From assembly GCF_003201935.1 (NCBI RefSeq), contig NZ_QJJL01000001.1:744001-808000 (forward strand): a stretch of DNA of 64,000 nt, in the 5' to 3' direction. Below the pieces are notes generated by a model, which did not search any database, was not told the origin of the DNA, and worked only from the letters and a program-made list of their open reading frames with translations. This document shows, in pieces, positions 62,020 to 64,000 of this stretch. The DNA is from Loktanella sp. PT4BL. Lineage in GTDB: Bacteria > Pseudomonadota > Alphaproteobacteria > Rhodobacterales > Rhodobacteraceae. The translations under genes and the position numbers were made by a program. Within the stretch, counting starts at the first letter, position 1; each line of letters opens with the position of its first letter.

Positions 62020-62050
62020 CAGGGGGCAGTGACACGACCGCCCCCTGTTT
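62020..62050. terminator. Hairpin between the Tat ORF and valS
   Basis: Perfect 8-bp arms CAGGGGGC (62020-62027) and GCCCCCTG (62040-62047), 12-base loop, TTT following on the plus strand. It stands four bases beyond the valS stop and serves the convergent pair. It directly follows repeat copy 2. Confidence 0.65.
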
Positions 62051-62053
62051 AGT

Positions 62054-64000
62054 CTAGCCGATCTCAGCCAGGCGCGCGATGGCGGCCTTGAGTTGTGCTT
62101 CCTCGTTTTCGCGCAGGGCAAGGTTCGCCTTGGCCTCGGCCACAACCTCATCCGGGGCGGATTCGATGAATTTGGGGTTATTCAGACGCCCGCGCAGGCC
62201 GCCCAGTTCCTTGCCCAGTTTCTGCATCGTTTTTTCGAGCCGCGCGATTTCCTCGGCCACGTCAATCAGATCGGCCAGCGGAATACCAAAGGTGCCGCCT
62301 TCCATCGGGATGGTGACGCAGCCTTTGGGGAAGTCATCCACATGTGAAAGGCTTTCGATGCGGGCAAGGCGCTGGATCAGCACATGGTTGTTGTCCCATG
62401 CGGATTGCCCTTTGGCGTCCAGCCCTGACACCAGAAGGGGCACTTTGGCACCCGCCGGCACATGCACCTGCGCGCGCGCCGAGCGCACGTTGTCGATCAG
62501 ATCGATCACCCAGTTCATCTCGCGATCGGCGTCGGCATCCACGAGATCGGCCGCCGTATAGGTCGGCCAATCGGCGTGGACCAGCATCTTGGCGCGGCTG
62601 TCCGCCTGTTGCCACAGCTCTTCTGTGATGAACGGCATGATCGGGTGCAGCAGGATCAGGCATTGGTCCAGCACCCAGCGCAGGGTTTGTTCTGTCTCGG
62701 CCTTGGCCGCCGCATCGTCGCCTTGCAGGATCGGTTTGGAGAATTCCAGATACCAGTCGCAGACCTTGCCCCATGTGAAGGCATAAAGCGCGTCGGCGGC
62801 GTCGTTGAAGCGGTAGGCCTCCATCGCGGCATCGATGGTCTCGCGCACCTTGCCGGTTTCGCCGATGATCCATTTGTTCAGCGTTTGGGTCGCGTCAAGC
62901 CGTGCCGCATCGCCGGGGTAGGGGATGTCATAGTGTTCGGCAAAACTGAAGGCGTTCCACAGTTTCGTGCCGAAGTTGCGGTAGCCCTTGATCCGGTCTT
63001 CGCTGATTTTCAGCACACCACCCAAGGCTGCCATCTGCGCGTTGGAAAAGCGCAGGGCGTCGGCGCCGTAGGCGTCGATCATGTCGAGCGGGTCGATGAC
63101 GTTGCCCTTGGTCTTGGACATCTTCTCGCCCTTCGCGTCGCGGACGAGCTGGTGCAGATAGACGGTGTGGAAAGGTTCCTGGCCCAAGACCGCCTCGGAC
63201 ATCATCATCATGCGGGCGACCCAGAAGAACAGGATGTCCTGACCGGTGACGAGGACATCACCGGGGAAGTATTTCATCGCCTCATCGTCCGCTGGCCAGC
63301 CGAGGGTGCCGAAAGGCCAGAGACCGGAGGAGAACCATGTGTCGAGGACGTCGGGGTCGCGCGATAGACTAAGCTGTTTCTGAGCGTCCGCCTTCCCGAA
63401 AGCAAACATGCTGGGATTGTCAGACGGTGCTAGCTCATCAATTTTGTATTCTTCACCATAGTATTCAGCCGCTTTAGCCTTCGCCTCTGAGAAGCTTGCG
63501 CCACAAAAGTATTGCAGAGAGTTCTGGCGGTCTGGCACGCCTAGTGAGCCAGATGAGCGAATTGCCTCAAAGTCTTTGAGATAATCTCGGTCTGGCCCAT
63601 ACCAAACCGGAATCTGATGCCCCCACCAAAGCTGGCGCGAGATGCACCAAGGCTCGATGTTCTCCAGCCAGTGGTAATACACCTTTTCGCCGCTTTCCGG
63701 CATGATCTTGGTGCGGCCTTCCTTGACTGCATCCAGCGCGGGGCCGACGATTTTGGCGGTGTCGACGAACCATTGGTCGGTGAGCATCGGCTCGATGACG
63801 ACTTTGGAGCGGTCGCCGAAGGGCTGCATGATCTTTTTGGATTCGACGAAGGGGATCATGGCGGGCACGTCGGGTTGAGGTCCCGGATCAAGTCCGGGAC
63901 TGCGGTCTGCCGCGTCCTCTGACGCAGTCCCGGTCTCCGCGCCGGGACCTTTTGCCGCCGGATTGGGCACCATCACCGCGTTACCCTCTGCCGTGATATC
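62054..64000 (-). CDS. valS: Valyl-tRNA synthetase, N-terminus missing
   Basis: The C-terminal part of ValS, about 649 residues visible; the reading continues past the right edge. The second class I signature KMSKTKG is present (GEKMSKTKGNVIDPLD), with the catalytic-domain pieces QLWWGHQIPVWYG and DPDVLDTWFSSGLWPFGTLGW, the anticodon-binding helical domain, and the C-terminal coiled coil with EEIARLEKTMQKLGKELGGLRGRLNN. Oddity: near the start of the visible part, 63878-63950 is a nested palindrome translated in frame. It adds a Gly/Pro/Asp-rich stretch between VPN and the MIPFVESKKIMQPFGDRS core. In many alphaproteobacteria valS follows popZ; here it lies about 9 kb downstream and in opposite orientation. 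Confidence 0.92.
   Translation of the reverse strand, partial: DITAEGNAVMVPNPAAKGPGAETGTASEDAADRSPGLDPGPQPDVPAMIPFVESKKIMQPFGDRSKVVIEPMLTDQWFVDTAKIVGPALDAVKEGRTKIMPESGEKVYYHWLENIEPWCISRQLWWGHQIPVWYGPDRDYLKDFEAIRSSGSLGVPDRQNSLQYFCGASFSEAKAKAAEYYGEEYKIDELAPSDNPSMFAFGKADAQKQLSLSRDPDVLDTWFSSGLWPFGTLGWPADDEAMKYFPGDVLVTGQDILFFWVARMMMMSEAVLGQEPFHTVYLHQLVRDAKGEKMSKTKGNVIDPLDMIDAYGADALRFSNAQMAALGGVLKISEDRIKGYRNFGTKLWNAFSFAEHYDIPYPGDAARLDATQTLNKWIIGETGKVRETIDAAMEAYRFNDAADALYAFTWGKVCDWYLEFSKPILQGDDAAAKAETEQTLRWVLDQCLILLHPIMPFITEELWQQADSRAKMLVHADWPTYTAADLVDADADREMNWVIDLIDNVRSARAQVHVPAGAKVPLLVSGLDAKGQSAWDNNHVLIQRLARIESLSHVDDFPKGCVTIPMEGGTFGIPLADLIDVAEEIARLEKTMQKLGKELGGLRGRLNNPKFIESAPDEVVAEAKANLALRENEEAQLKAAIARLAEIG
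63878..63950. repeat. 73-bp nested palindrome inserted in valS
   Basis: Outer arms AGGTCCCGG (63878-63886) and CCGGGACCT (63942-63950) pair perfectly. Inner arms CCGGGACTGCG (63894-63904) and CGCAGTCCCGG (63923-63933) also pair perfectly. A local hairpin CCCGGA/TCCGGG (63882-63887, 63893-63898) lies within the left half. The GGATCAAGTCC centre is like the short palindromic repeats scattered in alphaproteobacterial genomes. It keeps the valS frame open and encodes part of GTASEDAADRSPGLDPGPQP. Confidence 0.8.

Overview
The window reads as chromosomal core DNA of a marine alphaproteobacterium of the Roseobacter group (Rhodobacterales). This rests on gene content and gene order: a Tad/Cpa pilus locus with very short Flp pilins, a ctaC-ctaB-ctaG-ctaE-SURF1-thrC block, neighbouring lysC and ptsP, and a pcm-tolC-(PopZ-like) string. 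The DNA is moderately GC-rich, genes are densely packed, and there are many 1-17 bp start/stop overlaps. I see no phage, transposase or CRISPR array. Names come from motif and family recognition only; no database search was run.

Region 1-12.2 kb (minus strand): a Tad pilus locus. In transcription order: two Flp pilins, cpaB, the secretin cpaC, an OmpA-like lipoprotein, cpaE/tadZ, the ATPase cpaF/tadA, tadB, tadC, two TPR lipoproteins, the prepilin peptidase cpaA, and an AAA+ ATPase cut by the left edge. A periplasmic lytic transglycosylase is divergent from the pilins.

Region 13.4-20.5 kb (minus): a small acetyltransferase, a two-subunit CoA-transferase, topoisomerase I, DprA and TldD. Region 20.7-30.5 kb (plus): the cytochrome c oxidase genes (subunits II and III, heme o synthase, Cox11, SURF1) running into threonine synthase, an M16 peptidase, an acetyltransferase, a short-chain dehydrogenase and an FAD-linked oxidase. 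Region 30.5-41 kb: methylthioadenosine phosphorylase with adenine phosphoribosyltransferase, a SulP transporter, a flavin reductase, an EcsC-family protein, PtsP, aspartate kinase and small enzymes.

Region 41-50.3 kb: a histone-deacetylase-like amidohydrolase, modABC, Kdo transferase with a NeuC-like epimerase, tRNA-Cys(GCA), and a three-gene set (GT2 glycosyltransferase, LAB_N-type membrane protein, ArnT-like transferase) that looks like a lipid A or envelope glycan modification module. Region 50.5-64 kb: pcm, tolC, a probable PopZ homologue, cobyric acid synthase, EF-P, an ABC exporter with a YgfZ-like protein, two PLP aminotransferases, a tiny Tat-signal protein and the C-terminal part of valyl-tRNA synthetase.

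Most notable: a 73-bp nested palindrome translated in frame inside valS; a probable PopZ gene whose expected neighbour valS lies about 9 kb away; a dispersed repeat at two convergent 3' ends; an overlooked 53-residue Tat-signal ORF; a terminator-like hairpin splitting the cta operon before SURF1; and repeated convergent gene pairs that share CTAG/CTAA as opposing stop codons.
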